Shown here piece after piece: positions 55,743-64,000 of a stretch of 64,000 nucleotides of DNA. A program made the position numbers and the translations under genes. The notes below the pieces were generated by a model. It did not search any database and was not told where the DNA came from. It saw only the letters and a list, made by a program, of their open reading frames with translations. The stretch spans positions 248,001-312,000 of the forward strand of contig NZ_CP087710.1 of assembly GCF_020991065.1 (NCBI RefSeq). The letters are read 5' to 3'. Source of the stretch: Nocardioides okcheonensis. Lineage in GTDB: Bacteria; Actinomycetota; Actinomycetes; Propionibacteriales; Nocardioidaceae. Positions within the stretch are counted from its first letter, which is position 1; each line of letters starts with the position of its first letter.

Positions 55743-58240
55743 TCAGCCTTCCACAGGCGCGGTCGTCCGGGGCTCCGGCGCCTCGGCGTCGACCTGGCGC
55801 GCGACCGGCGAGGCGATCGCGGCGATCGGCTGCGGCGCAGGCACGCCGGAGCCGTCGCGCTTGCCGGTCGCCTCGGGCAGCTCGACCGGGGCGCCGCTCG
55901 CGCGGCGCGCGGCCGGCCCGGGGCCGGCCCACGCGCGGTGACCAGGACGTCCTCGCCCTTGAGGAAGCGGTGGCTGCGCACGCCGCCCGTGGCGCGGCCC
56001 TTGCCGGGGTACTCGCTGAACGGCGTCACCTTGACCGACCCGGGCTCGGTGCCCTCCAGCGCCGTCGACGACCCGGACGCGGTGACGACCACCGCCTCGG
56101 CAGGGTCGAACGCGCCGAAGAACGCGACCCGCTGGCCCGCGCCGAGCTTGATGCCCGCCATGCCGCCGCCCGAGCGCCCCTGGGGGCGTACGCCCGAGGC
56201 GGGGAAGTGCAGCAGCTGGGCGTCGGTGGAGATGAAGCAGAGCTCCTCGTCGCCGGTGCGCAGCTCGGCGGCGCCGACGACCTCGTCGCCGTCCTTGAGG
56301 CCGATGACCTCCCAGTCGTCGCGGTTGAGCACCTCGGGGTTGACCCGCTTGACCACGCCGTCGCGGGTGCCGAGCGCGAGGCCCCAGCCGTCGCTGGCCA
56401 GCGTGGTGAGGGCGAGGACCCGCTCGCCGGCCTCGAGCGAGACCAGCTCGGTGAGCGGGACGCCGCCGGCGACGTGGGGGTCGTTGGCGGTCGAGGGCAG
56501 CTCGGCGCCGATGTCGATGACCGCCACCTTCACCAGCCGGCCGCGGTTGGTGAGCAGCCCGACCTCGCCGCGGCGGGAGGTGAGCACCGCCGACACGACG
56601 GCGTCGTGGTTGGCCCGGTCGCCACCCGAGCCGAGCGGGGCGGTGTCGCGCGTACGGGCCAGCAGCCCGGTCGAGGAGAGCAGGACGAAGCACGGGTCGT
56701 CGGAGACCTCGACGGCCGTGGCGGCCGCGGAGACCGCCGGTGCGGCGCCGAGCAGGACCGTGCGGCGCGGGGTGCCGTGCTCCTTGGCGACGTCGCCGAG
56801 CTCGTCGGAGACCACCTTCCGCAGGAGCTTCTCGTCGGCGAGGATCGCGTCGAGGTGCTCGATGGTGCGCTCGAGCTCGGCCTTCTCCTTGTCGAGCTCC
56901 AGCTTGGAGAACTTCGTCAGCCGGCGCAGCGGCATGTCGAGGATGTAGTCGGCCTGGACCTCGGAGAGCTCGAAGACCTGGATCAGCCGCTCCTTGGCGG
57001 CGGCGGCGTTGTCCGAGGACCGGATGACCTGGATGACCTCGTCGATGTCGAGGATCGCGATCAGCAGGCCGTCGACGAGGTGGAGCCGGTCGGCGGCCTT
57101 GGTCCGGCGGAACACCGAGCGACGGCGCACGACGTCGAAGCGGTGCTGGAGGAACACCTCGAGCAGCTGCCGGAGCCCGAGCGTGCGGGGCTGGCCGTCG
57201 ACCAGCGCGACCGCGTTGATGCCGAACGAGTCCTCCATCGCGGTCTGCCGGTAGAGCTGCTCGAGGAGCGCCTCCGGCACGAAGCCGTTCTTCACCTCGA
57301 TGACCAGCCGCAGGCCGTGGTCGCGGTCGCTGAGGTCCTTGATGTCGGCGATGCCCTGCAGCTTCTTGGCCAGGACCAGCTTCTTGATCTGCTCCATCAC
57401 CCGCTCGGTGCCGACGCCGTAGGGGAGCTCGGTCACGACGATGCCCTTGCGCCGGGCCGTCACCGACTCGACGCGGGCGGTGGCGCGCATCTTGAACGTG
57501 CCGCGCCCGGACTCGTAGGCGTCGCGGATGCCGTCGAGGCCGACGATCTTGCCGCCGGTGGGGAGGTCGGGACCCGGGATGAAGCGCATCAGGTCGTCGA
57601 GCGACGCCTTCGGGTGGGTGATGAGGTGCTTGAGCGCCTGGACCACCTCGACGAGGTTGTGCGGGGCGATGTTGGTGGCCATGCCGACGGCGATCCCGGC
57701 CGAGCCGTTGACCAGCAGGTGCGGGATCGCGGCCGGCAGCACGACCGGCTCCATCTCGCGCGAGTCGTAGTTGGGCTTGAAGTCGACCGTGTCCTCGTCG
57801 ATCGACGCCGTCATCGCGACCGCCGCGGGCGCCATCCGGCACTCGGTGTAGCGCATCGCGGCGGGGGAGTCGTCGGGGGAGCCGAAGTTGCCGTGGCCGT
57901 CGACGGTCCGCAGCCGCATCGACCACGGCTGCGCCATCCGGACGAGCGCGTCGTAGATCGCTCCGTCACCGTGCGGGTGCAGGCGACCCATCACCTCGCC
58001 GACGACACGGGCGCTCTTCACGTGGCCGCGGTCGGGCCGCAGCGACATGTCGTCCATCGTGTAGAGGATCCGGCGCTGGACGGGCTTGAGGCCGTCGCGC
58101 GCGTCGGGCAGCGCCCGGGAGTAGATGACCGAGTAGGCGTACTCCAGGAACGACGTCTGCATCTCGTCGCGGATGTCGGTGTCGAGGATGTGCTCCTCGA
58201 AGTCGTCCGGGAGGGGCTGCTTCGTCGTACGTCGTGCCAT
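55743..58240 (-). CDS. parC: DNA topoisomerase IV subunit A (frameshift near the 3' end)
   Basis: Breakage-reunion subunit: [36 protein letters not shown], the QRDR region with [20 protein letters not shown], the catalytic Tyr in [29 protein letters not shown], and C-terminal beta-pinwheel repeats ([30 protein letters not shown]). Near 55929-55936 the frame changes: beyond GEDVLVTA one frame is Arg/Pro-rich and reads through into lprG, while another (AWAGPGP ... [19 protein letters not shown]) keeps G/C third positions and stops at 55743. The latter is taken as real. A weak GAGAAT box lies 7 nt before ATG 58240. Partner of ParE. Confidence 0.9.
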
Positions 58241-58343
58241 GCCGGTCATTCTCCCCGGTCGGGGCCCGCCCGCGGGCGGGGGCTCGCCGGGCAGGGTCGA
58301 CATCGGTCGGGTGCGGTGGGGGGATCACCGATAGATTGCCGGT

Positions 58344-61070
58344 GTGAGCGACGTGGACGCGACGACCGACGAGCCCGGGACGACGGCCCCGCCGCGCCAC
58401 TGGGAGGCCGACGTCCTGCTCCGCGACGGGCGCACGGCGCACATCCGGCCGATGCAGCCGGAGGACCGGGCGCTGCTCGTGGAGTTCTACGCGCGCGTCT
58501 CGGACCAGTCGAAGTACTACCGGTTCTTCTCCCCGATGCCGGAGCTGTCCGAGCGCGACCTCGACCGGTTCACCCGCGTCGACCACCGCGACCGGGTGGC
58601 GCTGATCCTGCTCGTGGCCGGCAAGATGATCGCGGTCGGCCGCTACGACACGATCCGCCCCGGCTACGCCGAGGTCGCCTTCCTCGTCGAGGACAAGCAC
58701 CAGGGTCGCGGGATCGGCCAGCTGCTGCTCGAGCACCTCGCCCAGGCCGGCCGCGAGCGCGGCGTCGAGGAGTTCGTCGCCGAGGTGCTGCCCGACAACC
58801 AGGCGATGATCCACACCTTCAAGGACGCCGGCTACCAGGTGAAGAGCGCCTTCGAGGACGGCGTGATGGAGCTCGTCTTCCGGATCGACCCCACCGAGAC
58901 CGCCATCGGCGTCATGGAGCAGCGCGAGCACCGCGCGGAGCACGCGTCGATCGAGCGGTTCTTCTCGCCGAGGTCGGTCGCGATCATCGGTGCGAGCCGT
59001 CGCCAGGACACCATCGGGCGCGCGCTGGTGCGCCACCTCGTGCTCGGCAACTTCTCCGGGCGGATCCACGTGGTCAACCCGAGCGCCGACTCGGTCGCGG
59101 GGATGCCGGCGTGGAAGTCGGTGGGGGAGATCCCGGGCGAGGTCGACGTGGCGATCGTCGCCGTCCCGGCGGACGCCGTGCAGGACGTCGTGCTCGACTG
59201 CGCCGCCAAGGGCGTGCACGGGCTGGTGGTGATCTCCTCGGGCTTCGCCGAGACCGGCGAGGAGGGCCGCCAGCGCCAGCGCCGGCTCGTCGGGCTCTCC
59301 CGGTCCTACGGCCTCCGGCTGATCGGGCCCAACGCGCTGGGCATCATCAACACCGACCCCGAGGTCTCGCTCAACGCGTCGCTGTCGTCGGTGATGCCGC
59401 CGCGCGGCCGCGCCGGATTCTTCTGCCAGTCCGGCGCGCTCGGCTCGGCGATCCTGGAGAAGGTGCAGAACCGCGGCCTCGGCCTCACGACGTTCGTCAG
59501 CGCCGGCAACCGCGCGGACGTGTCCGGCAACGACCTCCTGCAGTACTGGGAGGAGGACGACGCCACCGAGGTGGTCCTGCTCTACCTCGAGTCGATCGGC
59601 AACCCGCGCAAGTTCTCCCGGATCGCCCGGCGGGTGAGCCGGCGCAAGCCGATCGTGGCGGTCCGCTCCGGCCGCAGCTCCCAAGGCGTCCCGATGGGCC
59701 ACGCGGTCCGCAAGATCGCCGCCCCGGCCCAGGCGGTGGACGCGATGTTCCGCCAGGCCGGGATCATCCAGGTCGAGTCGCTGGAGGAGATGTTCGACGT
59801 CGCCCAGCTGCTGGCCCACCAGCCGCTGCCGCGCGGGCGCCGGGTCGCGATCGTCGGCAACTCCGACGCGCTCGGGCTGCTCGCCGCCGACGCCGCCAAC
59901 TCGGTGGGTCTCGTGGTCAACAAGCAGGTCGCGCTCGGAGCCGACGCCACCGCGGAGGACTTCGAGGACGCGCTCGACGCCGCGATCGACGACCCCGAGG
60001 TCGACTCGGTGGTCGCGATCTTCATCCCGCCGCTCAACGTCGCCGGCGCCCGCGAGGACGTCGCCAACGTCCTGGCCGCGGTCGGCGAGCAGTCCGACAA
60101 GCCGATCGTGTCGACGTTCCTCGGCACCGAGGGCGTGCCCGAGCTGCTGCGCGTCCCCGACGTCGCGGGCTCGAGCGCCGGCCGCGGGTCGGTGCCGTCG
60201 TACCCCGAGGTCGAGGCGGCCGTCCGCGCGCTCGCACGCGTCGTGGAGTACGCCGTGTGGGTCCGCGTGCCGCAGGCCGGCAGCAGTGCCGAGGCGGAGA
60301 CGGCGGACCGCGACACCGCCCGCCACATCGTCAACGAGGTGCTGATGAAGCACCCCGAGGGCCGCGAGCTCGACTTCCGCGAGCAGCACAGGCTGCTGGA
60401 CGCCTACGGCATCCACCTGTGGGAGACCTACGCCGTGGAGTCCCTCGACGAGGCGGTCGCGGCGGGCGAGGAGCTCGGCTGGGACGTGGTGCTCAAGGCC
60501 ACCGCCGACCACCTGCGCGACCGCCCGGACCTCGCGCACGTGTGGCGCAACATCGACACCCCGGAGGAGATGCAGGACGCCTGGACGACGCTCAACCAGG
60601 TCATCACCGACCCGGCGCGCGCGGGCTTCGTCGTCCAGCGCAACGCCCCGCCCGGGGTCCCGGTGACCATCGCGACGATGGAGGACCCGCTGTTCGGCCC
60701 GGTCCTGTCGTTCGGGATCGGCGGGCCGCTGAGCGAGCTGCTGGGAGACCGGTCCTACCGGATCCCGCCGCTGGCCGACCACGACGCCCAGGACATGGTG
60801 CGCGAGATCAAGGCCTCGCCCCTGCTGTTCGGCTACCGCGGCAGCGAGATCGTCGACGTCGCGGAGATCGAGCGGCTGGTGCGGCAGGTCGCCCAGCTCC
60901 AGCACGACCTGCCGCAGGTCCGCGCGCTCCAGCTGCCGCTGGTGCTGGCGGGCGCGGACGGCGCCACCGTGCTCGGCGCGAGCGTGCGGGTGGAGCCGGT
61001 CAAGGACCCGCGGTCGGACTGGTTCGTCCGACGGCTGTCGACGATGCCGGGGGACACGCTCCCCGGTTGA
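58344..61070 (+). CDS. GNAT acetyltransferase - acyl-CoA synthetase (NDP-forming) fusion, Pat-like (908 aa)
   Basis: Domains in order: GNAT acetyltransferase (~residues 25-190; VAFLVEDKHQGRGIGQLLLEHL is the acetyl-CoA loop), CoA-binding Rossmann domain (FFSPRSVAIIGASRRQDTIG), ligase-CoA domains (FCQSGALGSAILEKV), and a C-terminal ATP-grasp (LLDAYGIHLWETYAV ... DPLFGPVLSFGIGG). E. coli PatZ has the acetyltransferase at the C-terminus; here it leads, as in many actinobacterial protein acetyltransferases that modify lysines on metabolic enzymes. TAGATT ends 6 nt before GTG 58344. Whether the ligase half is active was not settled. Confidence 0.88.
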   Translation: MSDVDATTDEPGTTAPPRHWEADVLLRDGRTAHIRPMQPEDRALLVEFYARVSDQSKYYRFFSPMPELSERDLDRFTRVDHRDRVALILLVAGKMIAVGRYDTIRPGYAEVAFLVEDKHQGRGIGQLLLEHLAQAGRERGVEEFVAEVLPDNQAMIHTFKDAGYQVKSAFEDGVMELVFRIDPTETAIGVMEQREHRAEHASIERFFSPRSVAIIGASRRQDTIGRALVRHLVLGNFSGRIHVVNPSADSVAGMPAWKSVGEIPGEVDVAIVAVPADAVQDVVLDCAAKGVHGLVVISSGFAETGEEGRQRQRRLVGLSRSYGLRLIGPNALGIINTDPEVSLNASLSSVMPPRGRAGFFCQSGALGSAILEKVQNRGLGLTTFVSAGNRADVSGNDLLQYWEEDDATEVVLLYLESIGNPRKFSRIARRVSRRKPIVAVRSGRSSQGVPMGHAVRKIAAPAQAVDAMFRQAGIIQVESLEEMFDVAQLLAHQPLPRGRRVAIVGNSDALGLLAADAANSVGLVVNKQVALGADATAEDFEDALDAAIDDPEVDSVVAIFIPPLNVAGAREDVANVLAAVGEQSDKPIVSTFLGTEGVPELLRVPDVAGSSAGRGSVPSYPEVEAAVRALARVVEYAVWVRVPQAGSSAEAETADRDTARHIVNEVLMKHPEGRELDFREQHRLLDAYGIHLWETYAVESLDEAVAAGEELGWDVVLKATADHLRDRPDLAHVWRNIDTPEEMQDAWTTLNQVITDPARAGFVVQRNAPPGVPVTIATMEDPLFGPVLSFGIGGPLSELLGDRSYRIPPLADHDAQDMVREIKASPLLFGYRGSEIVDVAEIERLVRQVAQLQHDLPQVRALQLPLVLAGADGATVLGASVRVEPVKDPRSDWFVRRLSTMPGDTLPG

Positions 61071-61096
61071 GCGGGGATGCGTGACAGACTTCACCC

Positions 61097-61678
61097 ATGC
61101 CCCGCTCCACCCGCGTCGCGGACGTCTCCGACGAGCTCCGACAGGCGATCCACCGCACCGGCTACTACCCCGAGGTCGTCGCCGACGGCGTCTTCTCGGC
61201 CGCCGGCGGTGAGGACGTCGTGTCCTACTTCGTGCACCACGAGACGACGTTCGACCACGAGGAGGTGCGCCGCCACCTCACCGCGCTGCTCCTGACGCCC
61301 ACCCGCCTGGTGATCGCCCACACCGACGAGCACCCGGGCGACGACCTGCTGCCCGAGCCGTACACGTCCACCACCACCGAGGCGGTGACGCTCGCCTCGA
61401 TCCGCACGGTCGTCGTGACCCGCATGGTCGCCAACCCGACGGCGGGGGTCGCGCCGCCCGCCGAGGCCGTGCTGACCATCGGGTGGGGCGGCGTCGGCCG
61501 CCTCGACCTCGAGCCGGCCGGCTGCTCCGACCCGTCGTGCGACGCCGACCACGGCTACACCGGCACGCTCGCCGGCGACGACTACACGCTGCGCGTCTCG
61601 GCGGCCGCCGAGGGAGCCGACGCCGTGAGCGGGCTGCTGGCCTTCGCCGACGCGCTGTCGGCGAGCACCCGCGGATGA
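61097..61678 (+). CDS. DUF5998 protein (193 aa)
   Basis: A soluble actinobacterial protein of unknown function: DELRQAIHRTGYYPEVVADGVFSA, VVSYFVHHETTFDHEEVRRHLTALLLTPTRLV, DEHPGDDLLPEPYTSTTTEAVTL and GCSDPSCDADHGYTGTLAGDDYTLR. It resembles a PH-like or phosphate-handling regulator only loosely. CAGACT ends 6 nt before the ATG. It is followed after 10 nt by the phosphodiesterase, a conserved pair, suggesting a shared pathway. Confidence 0.85.
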   Translation: MPRSTRVADVSDELRQAIHRTGYYPEVVADGVFSAAGGEDVVSYFVHHETTFDHEEVRRHLTALLLTPTRLVIAHTDEHPGDDLLPEPYTSTTTEAVTLASIRTVVVTRMVANPTAGVAPPAEAVLTIGWGGVGRLDLEPAGCSDPSCDADHGYTGTLAGDDYTLRVSAAAEGADAVSGLLAFADALSASTRG

Positions 61679-61688
61679 GCGCCCCCGC

Positions 61689-62825
61689 GTGGTGAGCGAC
61701 ATCCTGCCGACGTCGCTCACCCTGCCCGCCTACGGAGACCGTTCGCTCGCCGACGTCCTCCCCTCGGTCGGCCGTGCCCTGGGGGTGCCGCTGGCCGACC
61801 ACCCGGCCGGGCTCGAGCTGCCCCCGGCGCCGTCGTACGTCGTGTTCCTCGTCGACGGCCTCGGCTCCGAGCTGCTCGCCCGCCACGCCCACGCCGCCCC
61901 CTACCTCGCCTCCCTCGTGGCCGGCAGCGCCACCGGCACGGCCGGCGTGCCCTCGACGACGGCGACCTCGCTGACCTCGCTCGGCACCGGCCTGCCCCCC
62001 GGGGCGCACGGGCTGGTCGGCTACACCGCCCGCATCCCCGGCACCGACCGGCTGATCAACCACCTCGGGTGGGACAAGCACGTCGACCCCCTCGAGTGGC
62101 AGCCCCACCCGACCGCCTTCGGCCGCCTCGCCCGGGCTGGCGTGCACGTGACGTCGGTCAACAAGCGCGACTTCGACGGCTCCGGGCTCACGGTCGCCTC
62201 CCAGCGGGGCGCGACCTACGTCGGGGCCGACCGGGTCGGCGAGCGGATCGCAGCGGCGGTGGCGGCCTCCGCGCACGCGCCGTCCCTGACCTACGTCTAC
62301 GACTCCGACCTCGACTGGACCGGCCACAAGTTCGGCGTCGCCTCCTCGCAGTGGCTCCAGCAGCTGGCGATGGTCGACGCGGAGGCCGAGCAGCTGCGCG
62401 AGGCGCTGCCGTCGGCCACCCGGCTGCTCGTCGTGGCCGACCACGGGATGGTCGACAGCCCGACGCACGCCCGCGTCGACGTCGACGCCGTCGACGGGAT
62501 GCGGGACGGCGTGGCGCTGCTCGGCGGCGAGGCGCGCTTCCGGCACGTGTACTGCTCGGCGGGCGCGGTGGCCGACGTGGTCGCGACCTGGCGCGAGGTG
62601 CTCGGCGACCGGGCCACGGTGCTCGCCCGCGAGGACGCGGTCGCCCGCGGGTGGTTCGGCGCGGTGCACCCGGGCGTGCTGCCCCGCCTCGGCGACGTGA
62701 TGGTCGCCTGCCACGACGACGTGGCGGTCCTCTCCTCGCGCGACTTCCCCTACGAGACCACCCTGGTCGGCCTGCACGGCTCGCTCACCCCGGTCGAGAT
62801 GAAGATCCCGATCCTCGTCGGCTGA
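61689..62825 (+). CDS. Alkaline-phosphatase-superfamily nucleotide pyrophosphatase/phosphodiesterase (378 aa)
   Basis: NPP-like hydrolase with two-metal site: VVFLVDGLGSELLARH (metal Asp), VPSTTATSLTSLGTGLPPGAHG (nucleophile Thr), VYDSDLDWTGHKFG (Asp/His) and LLVVADHGMVD (Asp-His). The last metal His is probably that of LVGLHGSLTPVEMKIPILV. Cytosolic, no signal peptide. Substrates in the family include nucleotides and phosphodiesters. GTG 61689 or the adjacent GTG 61692 is the start. It is followed directly by the tandem palindrome array. Confidence 0.9.
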   Translation: MVSDILPTSLTLPAYGDRSLADVLPSVGRALGVPLADHPAGLELPPAPSYVVFLVDGLGSELLARHAHAAPYLASLVAGSATGTAGVPSTTATSLTSLGTGLPPGAHGLVGYTARIPGTDRLINHLGWDKHVDPLEWQPHPTAFGRLARAGVHVTSVNKRDFDGSGLTVASQRGATYVGADRVGERIAAAVAASAHAPSLTYVYDSDLDWTGHKFGVASSQWLQQLAMVDAEAEQLREALPSATRLLVVADHGMVDSPTHARVDVDAVDGMRDGVALLGGEARFRHVYCSAGAVADVVATWREVLGDRATVLAREDAVARGWFGAVHPGVLPRLGDVMVACHDDVAVLSSRDFPYETTLVGLHGSLTPVEMKIPILVG

Positions 62826-62829
62826 GCCC

Positions 62830-62950
62830 TGAGTCTCCCGGAGACTCACCCTCGACTGGGCCGTGAGTCTCCCGGAGACTCACCCTCGACTGGGCCGTGA
62901 GTCTCCCGGAGACTCACCCTCGACTGGGCCGTGAGTCTCCTGGAGACTCA
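62830..62950. repeat. Tandem array of four 19-nt palindromes, 34-nt period
   Basis: TGAGTCTCC-C-GGAGACTCA at 62830, 62864 and 62898 and a variant with T at the centre at 62932. Three identical 15-nt spacers (CCCTCGACTGGGCCG) separate them. It fills the gap between convergent phosphodiesterase and thymidine kinase genes. Confidence 0.95.
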
Positions 62951-62960
62951 ACCTCCAGCG

Positions 62961-63614
62961 TCAGCCGAAGGGGAGCGGCTCGGGGGCCAGGCTGACCGCC
63001 TTGGCCCGCGCCGCGGTGAGTCGCCGGCGGTGGTGCTGGCGGCACAGCACCTCGTACGCCACGTGCGCAGGCGGCTCGTCGACCTGGTCGACGTCACCGA
63101 CCACGACCACCTCGCCGTCGGTGACCATCACGCCGTCCTCCGTGCGCGCGTTGTGGGTGGCGCGCTTGCCGCACCAGCACAGCGCCTCGACCTGCAGGAC
63201 GTTCATCCGGTCGGCGAGCTCGACGAGCCGGCCGCTCCCGGGGAACAGCTGGGAGCGGAAGTCGGTGAGGATGCCGAAGGCGAAGACGTCGATCTGGAGC
63301 TCGTCGACGACCTTCGCGAGCTGGTCGATCTGCTCGGCGGAGTAGAACTGGGCCTCGTCGCAGATGAGGTAGTCGATGCGACCGCCGCGGGTGAGGGTGT
63401 CGACGACGTAGGACCAGAAGTCGAAGTCCGCGTCCACCTCGAGGGCGTCGTGGGTGAGCCCTAGCCGGCTGGAGAGCACCGCCTGCCCGGCGCGGTCGTG
63501 GGTCGTGAAGATCCGCCCGACCCGTCCGCGCGCCGCGTGGTTGTGGTTGGTCTGGAGCGCCAGCGTCGACTTGCCGGAGTCCATCGTGCCCGTGAAGAAG
63601 TGCAGTTCAGCCAT
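62961..63614 (-). CDS. tdk: Thymidine kinase, type II (217 aa)
   Basis: Salvage enzyme making dTMP from thymidine and ATP. P-loop GTMDSGKS at residues ~9-16, Walker B-like YLICDEAQFYSAEQIDQL with the catalytic Glu, FGILTDFRSQLFPGSGRLVELAD, and the lasso/zinc region CWCGKRATHNARTEDG ... VLCRQHH supplying structural zinc ligands. Length is slightly above the ~200-residue norm owing to the C-terminal tail. It converges on the phosphodiesterase across the palindrome array. Confidence 0.95.
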   Translation of the reverse strand: MAELHFFTGTMDSGKSTLALQTNHNHAARGRVGRIFTTHDRAGQAVLSSRLGLTHDALEVDADFDFWSYVVDTLTRGGRIDYLICDEAQFYSAEQIDQLAKVVDELQIDVFAFGILTDFRSQLFPGSGRLVELADRMNVLQVEALCWCGKRATHNARTEDGVMVTDGEVVVVGDVDQVDEPPAHVAYEVLCRQHHRRRLTAARAKAVSLAPEPLPFG

Positions 63615-63668
63615 GTCCGGGCGATCTTGTCACAGCGACCACCCGGGGCGGCGGCTACCGTGCCGGGC

Positions 63669-64000
63669 ATGGACGACGACTTTCCCGGCGCCCCCGCGGC
63701 GACCTCCCCGCTGCTCGGACCCACGGAGCTGGCGGAGGTCCTCGCCGACGTCACCGTGCTCGACGTGCGCTACCGGATGGGCGGTCCGCCGGGCCGCGAC
63801 GAGCACGCCGCCGGGCACCTCCCCGGCGCGGCCTACGTCGACCTCGACGCCGACCTCGCCGCCCCGCCCGGGGACGGCGGTCGCCACCCGCTGCCGGACG
63901 AGGACGCGTTCGAGGCCGCGATGCGGCGCGTCGGAGTGCGCGGCGACCGCCCGGTGGTCGTCTACGACGACTGGGAGGGCCGCGCGGCGGCCCGGGCGTG
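63669..64000 (+). CDS. Thiosulfate sulfurtransferase / rhodanese, N-terminal part (runs off window)
   Basis: The first ~110 codons: LLGPTELAEVLADVTVLDVRYRMG, HAAGHLPGAAYVDLDADLAAPPG, HPLPDEDAFEAAMRRVGVRGDRPVVVYDDWEGRAAARA. This is the inactive first rhodanese domain of a tandem SseA-type sulfurtransferase; the catalytic Cys would lie in the second domain beyond the window. TACCGT ends 7 nt before ATG 63669. Divergent from tdk. Confidence 0.88.
   Translation, partial: MDDDFPGAPAATSPLLGPTELAEVLADVTVLDVRYRMGGPPGRDEHAAGHLPGAAYVDLDADLAAPPGDGGRHPLPDEDAFEAAMRRVGVRGDRPVVVYDDWEGRAAARA

Noticed and set aside
55007..58303. ParC-LprG fusion protein of 1098 residues
   Set aside because: The junction is Arg/Pro-rich without codon bias, and a frame with proper bias stops just before the lprG signal peptide; a frameshift explains it.
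54890..61084. A 2064-codon open frame on the plus strand
   Set aside because: It is antisense to the MFS, lprG and parC genes and overlaps the acetyltransferase in another frame; low-complexity Arg/Gly/Ala/Asp composition typical of high-GC shadow frames.
62830..62950. CRISPR array
   Set aside because: Spacers are identical to each other and only 15 nt long, repeats are full palindromes, and no cas genes are present.

Overview
The window is a stretch of actinobacterial chromosome. GC content is very high, with near-universal G/C at third codon positions. The gene set is typical of high-GC Gram-positives: an HrdB/SigA-type sigma factor with a Lys/Ala-rich N-terminus, DUF7455, topoisomerase IV, DUF4192, DUF5998, DUF3068 and DUF2613. 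The order sigA - DUF7455 - parE - parC - GNAT/acyl-CoA synthetase - DUF5998 - phosphodiesterase - tdk - sulfurtransferase fits actinobacterial housekeeping synteny. A Nocardioidaceae-like organism (Nocardioides or a relative) is my inference and was not checked by alignment. No rRNA, tRNA, insertion sequence or CRISPR array was seen.

Layout. Positions 1-11.6 kb hold a cell-surface glycan cluster: a flippase cut by the window edge, two methyltransferase modules, a translationally coupled GT2-methyltransferase / GT-C-like / GT4 operon, a 2OG-Fe(II) oxygenase coupled to a polytopic membrane protein, an acyltransferase, a GT-C-like membrane protein and a tiny DUF2613 protein. A DUF3068 protein follows at 11.7-12.6 kb. 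At 12.6-17 kb lies a tightly coupled MoxR - DUF58 - transglutaminase-like operon whose transglutaminase domain lacks the catalytic Cys and His. Positions 17-21.5 kb carry a methyltransferase, a large secreted Ig-like/TSP3 protein and an APH-type kinase. rpsA (21.8 kb) is separated from coaE (30.4 kb) by patatin, arylsulfotransferase, AMP-ligase, GlxA-type regulator and aminotransferase genes. A NagZ-like lipoprotein, a group-2 (SigB-like) sigma factor, dinB, DUF4192, a glutamate-cysteine ligase-family enzyme, a universal stress protein, an HhH-GPD protein and sigA follow. From 41.3 to 46.5 kb are secreted or surface genes and small membrane proteins. From 46.5 kb come parE, a choline/betaine-aldehyde dehydrogenase pair, a carbonic anhydrase, a parC - lprG - P55-type exporter operon, the acetyltransferase/acyl-CoA synthetase fusion, and nucleotide genes to the right edge.

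The main points beyond the gene list are as follows. (1) Three same-orientation copies of an 82-nt double-hairpin repeat (32.4, 49.2 and 52.6 kb), each just after a plus-strand gene. (2) A tandem array of four 19-nt palindromes at an exact 34-nt period (62.83-62.95 kb). (3) About 19 genes with a TAnnnT/CAnnnT box ending 6-7 nt before the start codon, which suggests widespread leaderless transcription. (4) Two textbook GGAAT/C-N18-GTT promoters (SigR/SigH/SigE class) in front of the sigB-like gene and the DUF7455 gene. (5) A perfect 11-bp-arm operator-like palindrome in front of the GlxA-type regulator. (6) Four loci where codon composition shows reading-frame shifts: a GT-C-like gene, an M28 peptidase, a CapA-like gene and the parC C-terminus. 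These are either base-calling errors or real lesions and should be resolved first.
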